A stretch of 64,000 nucleotides of DNA, taken from the NCBI RefSeq assembly GCF_017309075.1, contig NZ_JAEMGS010000015.1, positions 1 through 64,000 of the forward strand, given 5' to 3'. Shown piece by piece: positions 23,783 to 34,119 of this stretch. Origin of the DNA: Motiliproteus sp. SC1-56. Its GTDB lineage: Bacteria; Pseudomonadota; Gammaproteobacteria; Pseudomonadales; Balneatricaceae. Each line of letters begins with the position of its first letter. Position 1 is the stretch's first letter. The translations under genes and the position numbers were made by a program. Below the pieces are notes generated by a model that saw only the letters and a list, made by a program, of their open reading frames with translations, searched no databases and was not told where the DNA came from.

Positions 23783-23904
23783 CCTAGCTCTAGGGCCGCC
23801 ATGGCGGCCGGTTAACACCTTCTGCCTTGTTTATAACAGAAAACGAACGCCACCTCCCCTAACCGGTCATAGCCAGTAGGCGCTTTTAGCAAGGAGCCTG
23901 TACC

Positions 23905-24294
23905 TTGAGCCCGCCAAACCCTGGGCCTGTGACCGTCTATTTCGACGGGGCCTGCCCGATCTGCCGCAAGGAGGTGCGCCAGTATGACCGCTGGGCGCTG
24001 CCGGGCAGCGTGCGCTGGGTGGATATCACCGACCATGCCGATACCCTCCGGGAGCTGGGCATCACCCCGGAAGCGGCCCTGCTGGAACTGCACCTGCGTC
24101 ACCCCGACGGCCGCCTGGAGCGGGGGCTGGACGCCTTTATCACCCTCTGGGCGCGCATTCCCTGGTGCCGTCCGCTGGCCTGGGTCGCCTCCCTAGCCCC
24201 GGTTCACTGGCTGCTGCGCCGACTCTACCGCTGGCATACCCGGCGCCGGCTGGCGCGCCAGGGCCGGCTGCCGCAGGGCGCCTGCCGGCGCTAA
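23905..24294 (+). CDS. DCC-family thiol-disulfide oxidoreductase-like protein (DUF393)
   Basis: 129 residues from a TTG at 23905 with AAGGAG upstream. VYFDGACPICRKEVRQYDRW carries the DxxCxxC motif that names the family; LDAFITLWARIPWCRPLAW and a basic C-terminus follow. It is predicted to be a small thioredoxin-fold redox protein; substrate unknown. Divergent from yceH. Confidence 0.88.
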   Translation: MSPPNPGPVTVYFDGACPICRKEVRQYDRWALPGSVRWVDITDHADTLRELGITPEAALLELHLRHPDGRLERGLDAFITLWARIPWCRPLAWVASLAPVHWLLRRLYRWHTRRRLARQGRLPQGACRR

Positions 24295-24420
24295 GTGCCA
24301 CCCACCCAGAAGCCCCCCTCAACGCGCCCAATCGGCGGTCCCGACGAGCGGCGTGCAAATCCGCCCCCAATGATCCATTAATAAAGGGCGCCTTAACGCC
24401 TACCCAAGGAATCCGGAACC

Positions 24421-24981
24421 ATGCCCTCGATCGAGATAAAGCGTGATCGGCCCCGCATCGACCAGCTCCTGGCACGCTACCAGGCGGCGATTGGCGATGA
24501 CTTCCCCGGCTATCGCAACCACGTTTATCGCACCACGACCTACGCGATGCATTTTTTGAACAACGCCGCCGAATATGAGCCGATCGTCGAGACGGCGTTC
24601 GCCTACCATGACATCGGCCTGTGGACCGACCGAGAACTGGCGTACCTGGAGCCCTCCGAGACCCTTGCCCTTGCCGACAACGAAACGTATGGATGGGGAC
24701 TGGATCCGGACCTGCTGCGCGGCGCGATCCACTGGCATCACAAGATCTTCCCCTACCGGGGAGCGCACCAGAGGGTAATTGAAGCCTGCCGCAAAGCTGA
24801 CTGGATAGACGCATCCAAGGGGCTGGTTAAGAAAGGGATTAGCGAGGGTGCGATTGCAGAGGTGGAGGCCGCATTCCCCAACCTGGGCTTTCATGACAGC
24901 CTGCTTCGCCTGGCCAAGGACTATGGCGGATCAACCTTGATTGGCGGTATCAGGGTCACCCGGGGCATCGTTAAATGGTAG
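24421..24981 (+). CDS. HD-domain protein
   Basis: 186 residues. Metal ligands of the HD fold are visible as YRNHVYRTTTYA (first His), AYHDIGLWT (HD pair) and a later WHHKIFPYRG plus ADWIDASKGL (last Asp). A single-domain cytosolic phosphohydrolase is likely, substrate unknown. AAGGAATCC precedes the ATG. Confidence 0.8.
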   Translation: MPSIEIKRDRPRIDQLLARYQAAIGDDFPGYRNHVYRTTTYAMHFLNNAAEYEPIVETAFAYHDIGLWTDRELAYLEPSETLALADNETYGWGLDPDLLRGAIHWHHKIFPYRGAHQRVIEACRKADWIDASKGLVKKGISEGAIAEVEAAFPNLGFHDSLLRLAKDYGGSTLIGGIRVTRGIVKW

Positions 24982-25094
24982 TTCCCGCGGACCAATGAGC
25001 TATGGTTCAGGGGCGTTGAATCCGATCTCCTGCTATCGCCCGGTCCAGGCGCCAGCACCCCGAGAACAAACATTCAAAATCAGAGGGAATTGAC

Positions 25095-25595
25095 ATGAAG
25101 CTCACCGCAAAATTGGCACTGCCCCTGCTCGCCGCCGCATCTTTAAATGTGGCCGGGGCGGACCATGTGCCCGGACCTTCCCACGGGATTGCCTACCCCA
25201 CCGGCTGGCAGAACTGGGCAACCATTGCCGTCTCCCACCGAACCGATAACAATACCCTGCGTGCGATTCTGGGCAACAAGATCGCCGTCAAGGCTGCCCG
25301 GGAAGGAAACACCAACCCCTGGCCCGATGGGGCCATCATCGGCAAGGTGGTTTGGAAAGACACGACCCTTGAGAACTGGAATACCGCCACGGCCCCGGGT
25401 GAGTTTGTCCATGCCGAGTTCATGTTCAAAGACTCGACACAATACGCCGACACCTACAACTGGGGCTGGGCCCGCTGGGTTGGCCTCGAGCAGACCCCCT
25501 TTGGAAAGGGGGCCCAGGTCTGCATCGACTGCCATACCCCGGTCCAGGGACGCGACTGGGTGTTTACAGACCCCGCGCCTTTCCCTGGAGAGTGA
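25095..25595 (+). CDS. cytochrome P460 family c-type haem protein
   Basis: 166 residues with signal peptide (MKLTAKLALPLLAAASLNVA) and one haem-c site CIDCH near the C-terminus. The middle has GWQNWATIAVSHRTDNNTLRAILG and NPWPDGAIIGKVVWK, the conserved region from which a lysine cross-links to the haem in true P460 proteins. P460 enzymes oxidise hydroxylamine or detoxify NO-related compounds in the periplasm. No nitrification or denitrification genes are adjacent, so the role here is open. Confidence 0.88.
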   Translation: MKLTAKLALPLLAAASLNVAGADHVPGPSHGIAYPTGWQNWATIAVSHRTDNNTLRAILGNKIAVKAAREGNTNPWPDGAIIGKVVWKDTTLENWNTATAPGEFVHAEFMFKDSTQYADTYNWGWARWVGLEQTPFGKGAQVCIDCHTPVQGRDWVFTDPAPFPGE

Positions 25596-25673
25596 TGATC
25601 CGCGGCGCGCCCCGGGCGCGCCTTAAACCCCACGACCAGCCCGGTTCAACGCCTGGCCAACAGAGAAAATACG

Positions 25674-26180
25674 ATGCAAGCGACCATTCGGGATGAACGC
25701 CCCGGCGATATTGAACCGATCGAGAACGTCACCGTCCAGGCGTTTTTGAATGCCCCGCACACCGACCACAGGGAGCAGCACATCGTGCGCGCCCTGCGCG
25801 AGGCCGGGGCGCTCAGCGTTTCACTGGTTGCCGAGACCCGGGGGGAAGTGGTCGCCCACGTAGCTGCATCGCCCGTCACCCTGAGCGATGGAGCCACCGG
25901 CTGGTACGGCATCGGCCCGGTTTCGGTGATGCCGGCTCACCAGCGCACGGGGCTTGGCTCACAGCTGATGGAGGCCGCCTTGCAGAGACTGCAGCACCTC
26001 GGTGCGGCCGGCGCCGTTGTGCTGGGAGACCCGGCCTATTACAGCCGCTTTGGCTTCAAGCCCGAACCCGAGCTCGTGTTACCCGGCGTGCCGGCGCCCT
26101 ATTTTCAGGCGCTCGCATGGGGTGACTCATTACCCCGGGGAGAAGTTGCCTACCACCCCGCCTTTAACGCCACCGGCTAA
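25674..26180 (+). CDS. GNAT family N-acetyltransferase (YhbS-like)
   Basis: 168 residues covering one GNAT fold: IRDERPGDIEPIENVTVQAF, VAHVAASPV, then the acetyl-CoA loop SVMPAHQRTGLGSQLMEAAL and VVLGDPAYYSRFGFKPEPEL, typical of YhbS. Substrate unknown. Genes on both sides are unrelated, so no operon logic helps. Confidence 0.88.
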   Translation: MQATIRDERPGDIEPIENVTVQAFLNAPHTDHREQHIVRALREAGALSVSLVAETRGEVVAHVAASPVTLSDGATGWYGIGPVSVMPAHQRTGLGSQLMEAALQRLQHLGAAGAVVLGDPAYYSRFGFKPEPELVLPGVPAPYFQALAWGDSLPRGEVAYHPAFNATG

Positions 26181-26248
26181 GCCCGGCGCCGCCTGCGTGG
26201 TTGCCACAAGCAATTGCCAATGCGACGGACGTATCGAGGCACGCAGGC

Positions 26249-26611
26249 TCAGCTATCCAGCGCCATCAACAGGGCCCGCAGGCTGACCCAGGCCACCGCC
26301 CCCATCAAACCCAAAAACAGCAGGGCGACCAGGGCAGCCAGCCACCGTTTTACCCGGACTGCCAGGCGGGCAAGAAACCCCAACTCCGGCGACGGCCTAG
26401 GCGGCACCTCGGCAAAACAGAGCACCATCGCCTCCAGACTCAGGCCCCAGGCAAAGAGCATGGAGCTGAGCAGCAGCCAGCGATCCTGGGCGGCCCCGTC
26501 GGCGGCAAACAGCAGATAGAAGCTGGCCCCCAGGGCCAGCGCCGTGAGCAACCAGAAGGCCGGTCGCCAGGGGCTCAGACGGCGGGCGAGCCACTGGATC
26601 CAATCAAGCAT
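26249..26611 (-). CDS. small membrane protein of unknown function
   Basis: 120 residues from MLDWIQWLARRL (ATG at 26611, sharing one base with the DUF2784 stop, TGATG). Three hydrophobic segments: AFWLLTALALGASFYLLF, LLLSSMLFAWGLSLEAMVL and WLAALVALLFLGLMGAVAW. A longer start at 26659 exists but is Ala-rich and less likely. Not recognised. Last in a redoxin-DUF2784-unknown unit. Confidence 0.65.
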   Translation of the reverse strand: MLDWIQWLARRLSPWRPAFWLLTALALGASFYLLFAADGAAQDRWLLLSSMLFAWGLSLEAMVLCFAEVPPRPSPELGFLARLAVRVKRWLAALVALLFLGLMGAVAWVSLRALLMALDS

Positions 26612-27000
26612 CAGCGGGGCCCTCGCGGCCGCTGCCGGCGCCGTTTCTGCCGCTGCCAAAGCAGCACCCCATAACCGATTCCGTTGAGCCCCAGCACCAG
26701 CAGGGCCAGGGGCTCCAGCTGCGGCTGCAATCCCGGGGGGTAAATGATCGGCAACAGGTAATGAGCGATGAACCCGTCGTCATAACCCGCCTGACCGCCG
26801 AGAAGGCGCAGGTGATTCTCCAGCGGGGTCAGCGGACAACGCCAGTGGTTGAAGGTGGCAAGCATGCCCCAGGTCAGCGCCGGCAGGTGCAGCCAGGGAA
26901 GCCTGCGCCAGCGCAGCGCCAGCAGCCCGCCAGCGATCACCAGCAGGATAAACGCCAGGTGAACAACCAGAACGCCATCGGCCAGAACCCGGTACAGCAC
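26611..27000 (-). CDS. DUF2784 membrane protein
   Basis: 129 residues, three to four membrane helices. Family hallmarks: LADGVLVVHLAFILLVIAGG, FNHWRCPLTPLENHLR and GFIAHYLLPIIYP. Function unknown; inner membrane. It follows the redoxin gene by 18 bp. Confidence 0.9.
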   Translation of the reverse strand: MLYRVLADGVLVVHLAFILLVIAGGLLALRWRRLPWLHLPALTWGMLATFNHWRCPLTPLENHLRLLGGQAGYDDGFIAHYLLPIIYPPGLQPQLEPLALLVLGLNGIGYGVLLWQRQKRRRQRPRGPR

Positions 27001-27018
27001 GCCCGGCGCCGCCCAGGC

Positions 27019-27564
27019 TCACGCCTTCCACTTGATGTTACAGCCGATACTGGGCTTCTGGTTTTTATCCACCGGCTCTCCGTGACGCAGGGCCTCCAGG
27101 GCCCGGCGCAAATCGGCCCCGGTCACCGGCGCGTCGTTACCCGGGCGGGCGCTGTCGAACTGCCCCCGGTAGACGCAGCGCAGCTCACTGTCGAAGAGAA
27201 AAAAGTCCGGCGTGCAGGCCGCGCCGTAGGCCCGGGCCACCTGCTGATCGGCGTCGTACAGGTAGGGAAAGGGGTAGCGCTTTTGCGCCATCATCTCGGG
27301 GCTGTCCTCAGGATAGGCGTCGGCGTCGTTGGCGCTGATCGCCACCAGGGCGATGCCGGAGCGGCGGTAATCCTCCCCCAGGCGCACCAGCGCGGATTCA
27401 ACGTGCTTGACGAAAGGACAGTGGTTGCAGATAAACATCACCAGGGTGCCCCGCTCGCCCATCAGTTCTTCCAGGGCGTAACGCTTGCCGTCCCGCGGAT
27501 CGTTCAATGCAAAGTCCGGGGCGACGGTGCCCAGGGTCATCATGCTGGATTCGGTCAATGCCAT
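27019..27564 (-). CDS. thioredoxin-family redoxin (AhpC/TSA-like)
   Basis: 181 residues. Redoxin fold: LGTVAPDFALNDPRDGKRYA, MFICNHCPFVKHVESAL, ANDADAYPEDSPEMMAQKR, then FPYLYDADQQVARAYGAACTPDFFLFD. The CNHC pair is the likely active site. No signal peptide, so it should be cytosolic and act on peroxides or thiols. Lead gene of a three-gene minus-strand unit. Confidence 0.85.
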   Translation of the reverse strand: MALTESSMMTLGTVAPDFALNDPRDGKRYALEELMGERGTLVMFICNHCPFVKHVESALVRLGEDYRRSGIALVAISANDADAYPEDSPEMMAQKRYPFPYLYDADQQVARAYGAACTPDFFLFDSELRCVYRGQFDSARPGNDAPVTGADLRRALEALRHGEPVDKNQKPSIGCNIKWKA

Positions 27565-27730
27565 CGGTCGCTACTCCTTTCTATGGCTCGCCAAAAGACT
27601 GCCTGCAGTCTAGTCAGGCCGTACGCCATTTTCTCGCCCTCCTAACCCTGTCGCGAATTGCGTTTTCTCACTTTTGACAAGTTCTGGTAGACTGCCCGCC
27701 GTCGACAACCCTACCGAAGAGAGAGACTCC

Positions 27731-28099
27731 ATGAAAATCGTACGCTGGTTACTGGGCCGCCTGATCCTGCTGCTGAATTTTCTGACACCGCCCCGCCGCA
27801 CCCGGCGCCCGGCCGAGGTTCAGGAAAAGATTGACCAGCAGACCCAGGCGCTGGCCCTTTACCAGTACCCGGCCTGCCCGTTCTGCGTCAAGGTTCGCCG
27901 CGCCCTGCGGCGCCACAGCCTCAATGTCGAATTGCGCGACGCCAAGCGCGAACCCGAGCACCGCGAAGCCCTGGTGGCCGGCGGTGGGCGGCTGAAGGTT
28001 CCCTGCCTGCAGATTCAGGAGCCCAATGGAGAGGTCCGCTGGCTGTATGAATCCGGCGACATCGTGCGTTACCTGGAGGGACGTTTCGTCCAGGCCTGA
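27731..28099 (+). CDS. membrane-anchored glutaredoxin-like protein
   Basis: 122 residues from the ATG at 27731. A short hydrophobic N-terminus (IVRWLLGRLILLLNFLTPP) may anchor it, followed by a glutaredoxin domain: LYQYPACPFCVKVRRAL with the CPFC site, LKVPCLQI with the cis-Pro glutathione site, and YESGDIVRYLE. It may reduce mixed disulfides using glutathione. A strong 12-bp hairpin follows the stop. Confidence 0.85.
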   Translation: MKIVRWLLGRLILLLNFLTPPRRTRRPAEVQEKIDQQTQALALYQYPACPFCVKVRRALRRHSLNVELRDAKREPEHREALVAGGGRLKVPCLQIQEPNGEVRWLYESGDIVRYLEGRFVQA

Positions 28100-28120
28100 G
28101 GCCTCCCCTTCGTTCCCCTT

Positions 28121-28158
28121 TTCACCGGGCGGCACGCGGCCGCGAACCGCCCGGTGAA
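28121..28158 (+). terminator. strong hairpin after the glutaredoxin gene
   Basis: TTCACCGGGCGG and CCGCCCGGTGAA are a perfect 12-bp inverted repeat around a 14-nt loop, starting 22 bp after the stop. No T-run follows, so it may be a weak or Rho-assisted terminator or an mRNA-protecting stem. Confidence 0.55.
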
Positions 28159-28389
28159 CTTGCTTCCCGGCCCGCCCTGACCCGGGGCAAGACCGCAGCC
28201 GCCATCCGCACCGCCCCTACTCCGGCACCCGCTCCGCTGATAACCGAAGACGCCCCGCCAATCGCAACCCCCTTTCAACGCGCAGGAACGCCTTCGACCC
28301 GCCCTGCAGCTGCGGCTATCGATCAGGCATGCAGGCGATTGGAGCTTCCCATTCCCCATCGCCCCCGAAAACGACCAACGCCCCGGGTA

Positions 28390-28405
28390 TGAATCATTTG
28401 ATGCA
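28390..28405 (+). promoter_or_regulatory. operator-like palindrome 1 of the RES-Xre module
   Basis: TGAATCATTTGATGCA: same as operator 2 except one base, 82 bp upstream of it (centre to centre). Confidence 0.6.
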
Positions 28406-28471
28406 AAACAATCGAATAATGATCACCTGGGCTTGCAGCGCCTGCATTATGTGCGACACTTAAACAGCAAA

Positions 28472-28487
28472 TGAATCATTTGATTCA
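28472..28487 (+). promoter_or_regulatory. operator-like palindrome 2 of the RES-Xre module
   Basis: TGAATCATTTGATTCA is a perfect inverted repeat, TGAATCA and TGATTCA around TT, ending 20 bp before the antitoxin ATG. Antitoxins of RES-Xre modules autoregulate by binding such sites. Confidence 0.7.
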
Positions 28488-28507
28488 CAGAGAAAGGTTA
28501 ACAAGCC

Positions 28508-28879
28508 ATGTCCGCACAAGCTCAGCCCCGACCCGACCCGGCCCATGTCCTCGCCAAGGCCCTGTTCAACGCCGCCGAGCAGATGGGGCTGAACATGACC
28601 GAGGTGGGCAAGGTGATCGGCCTGCATCGCACCAGCATGGGCCGCCTGCGCAAAAGCATGCTGCTGGACCCGGCCAGTAAGGAAGGCGAACTGGCCCTGT
28701 TGCTGATTCGCGCCGCCCGCGCCCTCTATGCCCTCTCCGGCGGCGATAGCGCCTGGATCAGCCACTTTATGCGCAACCGGAACCAGGTCACGGGGGGCGT
28801 ACCGGCGGAGCAGGTCCAGAGCGTGACCGGGCTGACCCGTGTGGTGACCTTTTTGGATGCGATTCGGGGCAAGGTCTGA
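28508..28879 (+). CDS. MbcA/ParS/Xre-type antitoxin (DUF2384)
   Basis: 123 residues. N-terminal helix-turn-helix-like part (VLAKALFNAAEQMGLNMTE, VIGLHRTSMGRLRKSM) and the DUF2384 C-terminus (LLIRAARALYALSGGDSAWIS, ending VQSVTGLTRVVTFLDAIRG). It neutralises the RES toxin encoded 2 bp downstream and probably represses the operon through the palindromes at 28390 and 28472. AGAAAGG precedes the ATG. Confidence 0.9.
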   Translation: MSAQAQPRPDPAHVLAKALFNAAEQMGLNMTEVGKVIGLHRTSMGRLRKSMLLDPASKEGELALLLIRAARALYALSGGDSAWISHFMRNRNQVTGGVPAEQVQSVTGLTRVVTFLDAIRGKV

Positions 28880-28881
28880 GC

Positions 28882-29625
28882 ATGATCTGGCAGGCCTGCT
28901 CCGGGGCTGATCACATCGGCGCCCTGGCGGGCACGGCTTATCGTCTGGTGGAGAGTCAGGAACAGATCGCCACCACCGGTTTTGTGGACACCCTGGAGGA
29001 GCAGGCGGTGATCGAAGAGCTGCTGGAGGGCTCCAAGCCTCCCAATGCGGAAGCAACGGCCCACCTCCACTACCTGCTCAAAACCCCCTTTCGCTACCCC
29101 CCGTTGCCATGGGGCTCGCGTTTCGGCACCCAGGCCGAACCCAGCCTGTTCTACGGCGGCAACAGCATCCGCGTCGCTCTCGCAGAGTCGGCCTATTACC
29201 GCCTCGTGTTCCTCTTCTCGATCGCGGGCCAGCCCCCCAAACCGCTGACCAGCGAGCACAGTCTGTTCTCCGTCGGTTACGCCACGGCCCTGGGGGTGCG
29301 CTTGCAGCAACCGCCCTTCTCGAACTATGCACACGAGCTGACGGACCCGCGCGACTACCGGGCCTGTCAGCAACTGGGGCGCGATATGCGACGTGCCGGC
29401 GTCCGGGCTTTTGAATACACCTCGGCCCGCGACCGAGAAGAGGGCACCTGCATCGCCCTCTTTACCCCCGACGCCTTTACCCAGGACTCCCCGGAATCCC
29501 TCACTCCCTGGCTGTGTCAGGCGAGTCAGGAAGGAGTCCGCTTTATGCCCATGGGCAGCCGTGAGGTCTGCTACTTTCCGATCGGCGACTTCCGGGTGGA
29601 GGGCGAGCTGCCGCTGCCGGCCTAG
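28882..29625 (+). CDS. RES-domain toxin
   Basis: 247 residues. RES family residues are present: the Arg in GTAYRLVESQ, the Glu in SIRVALAESAYYRL and the Ser in AFEYTSARD. Characterised relatives (MbcT, ParT, Res) degrade or use NAD+, by phosphorolysis or ADP-ribosylation, and stop growth. The gene lies 2 bp after its antitoxin. At 247 residues it is longer than the minimal domain (about 150-180), having an N-terminal extension with FVDTLEEQAVIEELLEG; this longer form is common. The exact chemistry is not deducible. Confidence 0.88.
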   Translation: MIWQACSGADHIGALAGTAYRLVESQEQIATTGFVDTLEEQAVIEELLEGSKPPNAEATAHLHYLLKTPFRYPPLPWGSRFGTQAEPSLFYGGNSIRVALAESAYYRLVFLFSIAGQPPKPLTSEHSLFSVGYATALGVRLQQPPFSNYAHELTDPRDYRACQQLGRDMRRAGVRAFEYTSARDREEGTCIALFTPDAFTQDSPESLTPWLCQASQEGVRFMPMGSREVCYFPIGDFRVEGELPLPA

Positions 29626-29848
29626 CGCGCGGCTGTACTCAAACAGCCGTAACCGATAAGGCGACGATGCCGGCGGCAGCTTAAAGACAGCGGTGAAACA
29701 TTCAACAAGCTCTACAAACCCGAGTATGGCGCCTGTTGCGGGAGCGGGTTGAAAAGTAACCGCTTCGGCCATATGCGAACGCAACTCATACCAACCTCGC
29801 GGTACGAACAACCGCTGATCACTGCGCTCTGGTGAAACCCAGACAGAC

Positions 29849-29879
29849 AAAAAAGCCGCGACCAAGGTCGCGGCTTTTT
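29849..29879. terminator. terminator downstream of yebC
   Basis: GCCGCGACC and GGTCGCGGC form a perfect 9-bp stem with an AA loop, flanked by A-run and T-run, so it can act on both strands: mainly the aspS-yebC transcript, and possibly read-through from the RES gene. Confidence 0.9.
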
Positions 29880-29905
29880 GAAAGCGATGTTGCCAGGCGG
29901 ACGTC

Positions 29906-30646
29906 TTAAGCGTCCATCGCCTCGTCGGGAATCTCGGCGTTGTGGTAGACGTTCTGGACATCGTCCAGATCTTCCAGTACGTCGATCAGACGCAGCAGTT
30001 TCTGGCCACCTTCGACATCCAGCTCGACGGTGGTAGAGGGAATCATCGCCACTTCGGCCATTTCCGGCTTCAGCCCCCCGGCTTCCAGGGCCTCCTTCAC
30101 GGCCAGGTAGTCGGCGCGCGAGGTGAAGACGTCGATGGAGTCGTCGTCGTTGGTAACCACGTCGTCAGCGCCCGCTTCCAGGGCGGCCTCCATGATGGCC
30201 TCCTCGTCGGCGCCCTCGCCGAAGGTGATCTGCCCCTTCTTGTCGAACAGGTAGGCGACGGAGCCGGAGGTGCCCAAATTGCCGCCGGCCTTGGTAAACG
30301 CGGCGCGCACTTCGGACACGGTACGGTTGACGTTGTCGGTCATGGTCTCCACCAGGATCGCGACCCCGCCGGGAGCGTAACCCTCGTAGGTGAGCTCGTC
30401 GTAGTTGTCACCCTCGTTACCGCCGGCGCCGCGGGCAATCGCCTTCTCGATGGTGTCTTTTTTCATATTGGCGCCGAGCGCCTTGTCCACCGCCAGGCGC
30501 AGACGGGGATTATCGGCGATCTCACCACCGCCCTCTTTGGCGGCAACCACCAGCTCTCGAATCAGCTTGGTGAAGATCTTGCCCCGCTTGGCGTCCTGTG
30601 CCGCCTTGCGGTGCTTGATGTTGGCCCATTTACTATGACCTGCCAT
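29906..30646 (-). CDS. yebC: YebC/PmpR family protein
   Basis: 246 residues, identical in length to E. coli YebC. N-terminal [22 protein letters not shown] is split across the family's hallmark start; [27 protein letters not shown] and the acidic C-terminal domain follow. Family members act as transcription regulators or, as shown for YebC/YeeN more recently, help ribosomes at proline-rich stalls. Downstream of aspS in the conserved fmdB-aspS-yebC order; ruvC, which often follows, is absent here. Confidence 0.95.
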   Translation of the reverse strand: MAGHSKWANIKHRKAAQDAKRGKIFTKLIRELVVAAKEGGGEIADNPRLRLAVDKALGANMKKDTIEKAIARGAGGNEGDNYDELTYEGYAPGGVAILVETMTDNVNRTVSEVRAAFTKAGGNLGTSGSVAYLFDKKGQITFGEGADEEAIMEAALEAGADDVVTNDDDSIDVFTSRADYLAVKEALEAGGLKPEMAEVAMIPSTTVELDVEGGQKLLRLIDVLEDLDDVQNVYHNAEIPDEAMDA

Positions 30647-30771
30647 AGAAGCTTTCCTCTACTCTGAACGCGAGACCGCGTTGGGTCCGCGACCGGTCGG
30701 GTACCGGCCGCCCTCTCTCAATCTCGCGGGTTGACTGTCACGGGCGGCGCACCGCCGCCCTGGGGCACGCC

Positions 30772-32544
<1,773 letters not shown>

Positions 32545-32599
32545 AATGGGTTCCTGTTATTTCAAAAAGCTAGAATCGGGCCGGAAAGCGGCCGGTGCA

Positions 32600-32848
32600 T
32601 CAGGGGGCGGCGGCTTCGGTTTTGCCGCCGGCAGCGGTCTTGTCGCCCGCGAGGTTTTTCTTTTTGCCGGTTTTGAAGTCCGTTTCATACCAGCCACCGC
32701 CGGCGAGCCGGAAGCCGGCGGCTGAAATCAGCTTCTGCAGCGCAGGCTTCAGGCACTCGGGACAATCCTTGAGGGCCTCATCACTAAGTTTCTGCAGGGC
32801 CTCCATCTCGTGGCCACAGCCGTCACAGCGATACTCGTAGATAGGCAT
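32600..32848 (-). CDS. FmdB-family zinc-ribbon protein
   Basis: 82 residues from MPIYEYRCDGCGHEMEALQK (ATG at 32848); the frame opens 60 bp earlier without support. Zinc ribbon: CDGC and CPEC four-cysteine pair. C-terminus is a Lys/Gly/Ala-rich low-complexity tail after WYETDFKTGKKK. Putative regulatory protein of unknown target; it sits just upstream of aspS as in many gammaproteobacteria. Confidence 0.9.
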   Translation of the reverse strand: MPIYEYRCDGCGHEMEALQKLSDEALKDCPECLKPALQKLISAAGFRLAGGGWYETDFKTGKKKNLAGDKTAAGGKTEAAAP

Positions 32849-32974
32849 AACGATAATCCGGTCTGTTGAAACAAACGCGGGATTATAACGCGAAAAACAC
32901 GGGCTCAACAGGGTCGCAAAACGAAGGCGGAATCTTTCGGGCGCAGCCCAGTCGGGGGTCTGCAGCCCGCCTTT

Positions 32975-33547
32975 TCACTCCTCTTCATTGAAGGCGCCTT
33001 GAATCAGGAACAGGCGGTCATTACCGAAGAACATACGTTCGCCGACAAAGCAGGTGGGCACACCGAAGGCACCGCGCTGCAAAGCCTCTTGGGTGCAGGC
33101 GGCCAAACGCTCACGCACCTCGGGCTCGGCGGCCCGCTCCACCCGCTCCGCACCGACCAGCGCTTCCAGCACCTCGGGGTTTCCCGGGTCCTGGCCTTCG
33201 ATCCAGTAGGCTTCAAACAAGCGCTTGGTAAAGGTGGCGCGCTCCTCTCCCTCGAGCAGGGTCAACAGCGACATGGCGCGCCCGGTGCGGGCCGGAAAGT
33301 GCTCCGGCCACACCAGGGGAATGCCATAGTAACGGGCCAGGGCTTGCACATCAGTCTTTGCATAGGCGAAGCGTGCCGGCACGGTGGGCGGCGGCGTATT
33401 GCCCGCCCCCTCCAGCAGGCGCGGTAGGGAAACCGGTCGCAAAACCAGCTCCGCCTGGCTGCGTCGGGCGATCCCCGGCAGGCGGCAATGGGCGAGATAG
33501 GAGTAAGGACTCAGGATATCGTAGAAGAACTCGATTTGACGGCGCAT
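32975..33547 (-). CDS. DsbA-family (HCCA isomerase/kappa-GST-like) protein
   Basis: 190 residues from the ATG at 33547 (GAGGAAA upstream). IEFFYDILSPYSYLAHCRLP has Ser in place of a CxxC pair, as in 2-hydroxychromene-2-carboxylate isomerases; FGVPTCFVGERMFFGNDRL is the cis-Pro and substrate region. Such enzymes use glutathione in aromatic breakdown. No aromatic pathway genes are near, so the substrate is unknown. Confidence 0.85.
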   Translation of the reverse strand: MRRQIEFFYDILSPYSYLAHCRLPGIARRSQAELVLRPVSLPRLLEGAGNTPPPTVPARFAYAKTDVQALARYYGIPLVWPEHFPARTGRAMSLLTLLEGEERATFTKRLFEAYWIEGQDPGNPEVLEALVGAERVERAAEPEVRERLAACTQEALQRGAFGVPTCFVGERMFFGNDRLFLIQGAFNEEE

Positions 33548-33643
33548 GATACGGACTTTCCTCACTGGCACAGTCGTCATAGTATGTCAGTGGAGCTTGG
33601 CCGTATAGCGCCAGACCTAAGCCGAGGACTCAAGGAGCCGTTT

Positions 33644-34072
33644 ATGTCCGTTCGTGAAAACCTGCACAACTACTACGAGAAGCTGGTCGCCGAGGTACTG
33701 GAGGAGCAGTTTGCCGCGGAAGAGGCGGACCTGGATTACCTCTGCGATATCGCCTGCGTAGCGCTCAACCACCTGCCCCCCCGTTACTTTCGCCACGAGA
33801 TTGACATGGCTTTCTACCTGTCTCCGGCGGAGTTCGAGGAGATGCGTGAGAAAGTGGAGGGGGCCATTATCGAGGCCCGGGCCTACGTGGATCAGAGCCT
33901 ACGGGACGCGGCCGCGGCCGAGCTGGCGCGCGAAGAGGAGCTGCGGCGATCCGCTGAAGCGGCGGCCCGGGCACGTGCCGCTAAAGGGGCCGGCCCCGAC
34001 GAAGAGCAGGCCGCCCCCGTATCCATCTTCGAGGCCCAGGCGCTGCCACCCATTCTGAGGGGCAAGCAGTAA
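33644..34072 (+). CDS. ComFB-like late competence family protein
   Basis: 142 residues from the ATG at 33644 (AAGGAGCC upstream). VRENLHNYYEKLVAEVLEEQ, LDYLCDIACVALNHLPPRYFRHEIDM and YLSPAEFEEM define the ComFB fold; the rest is an Ala/Glu/Arg-rich helix. Function unknown in gammaproteobacteria. In cyanobacteria ComFB-like proteins bind cyclic dinucleotides, which would fit the signalling genes here, but that link is inference. Confidence 0.8.
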   Translation: MSVRENLHNYYEKLVAEVLEEQFAAEEADLDYLCDIACVALNHLPPRYFRHEIDMAFYLSPAEFEEMREKVEGAIIEARAYVDQSLRDAAAAELAREEELRRSAEAAARARAAKGAGPDEEQAAPVSIFEAQALPPILRGKQ

Positions 34073-34119
34073 CCCCTGGCAACGATCATGACTGATAGGG
34101 GCTGAAGGCTGAGGGGTGA

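Larger units (their letters stand above)
28100..28507. other. intergenic region with hairpin and toxin-antitoxin operators
   Basis: 408 bp. The left end has the hairpin after the glutaredoxin gene; the middle (28160-28380) shows nothing gene-like; the right part turns AT-richer and holds the two operator palindromes of the RES-Xre module. Confidence 0.6.
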
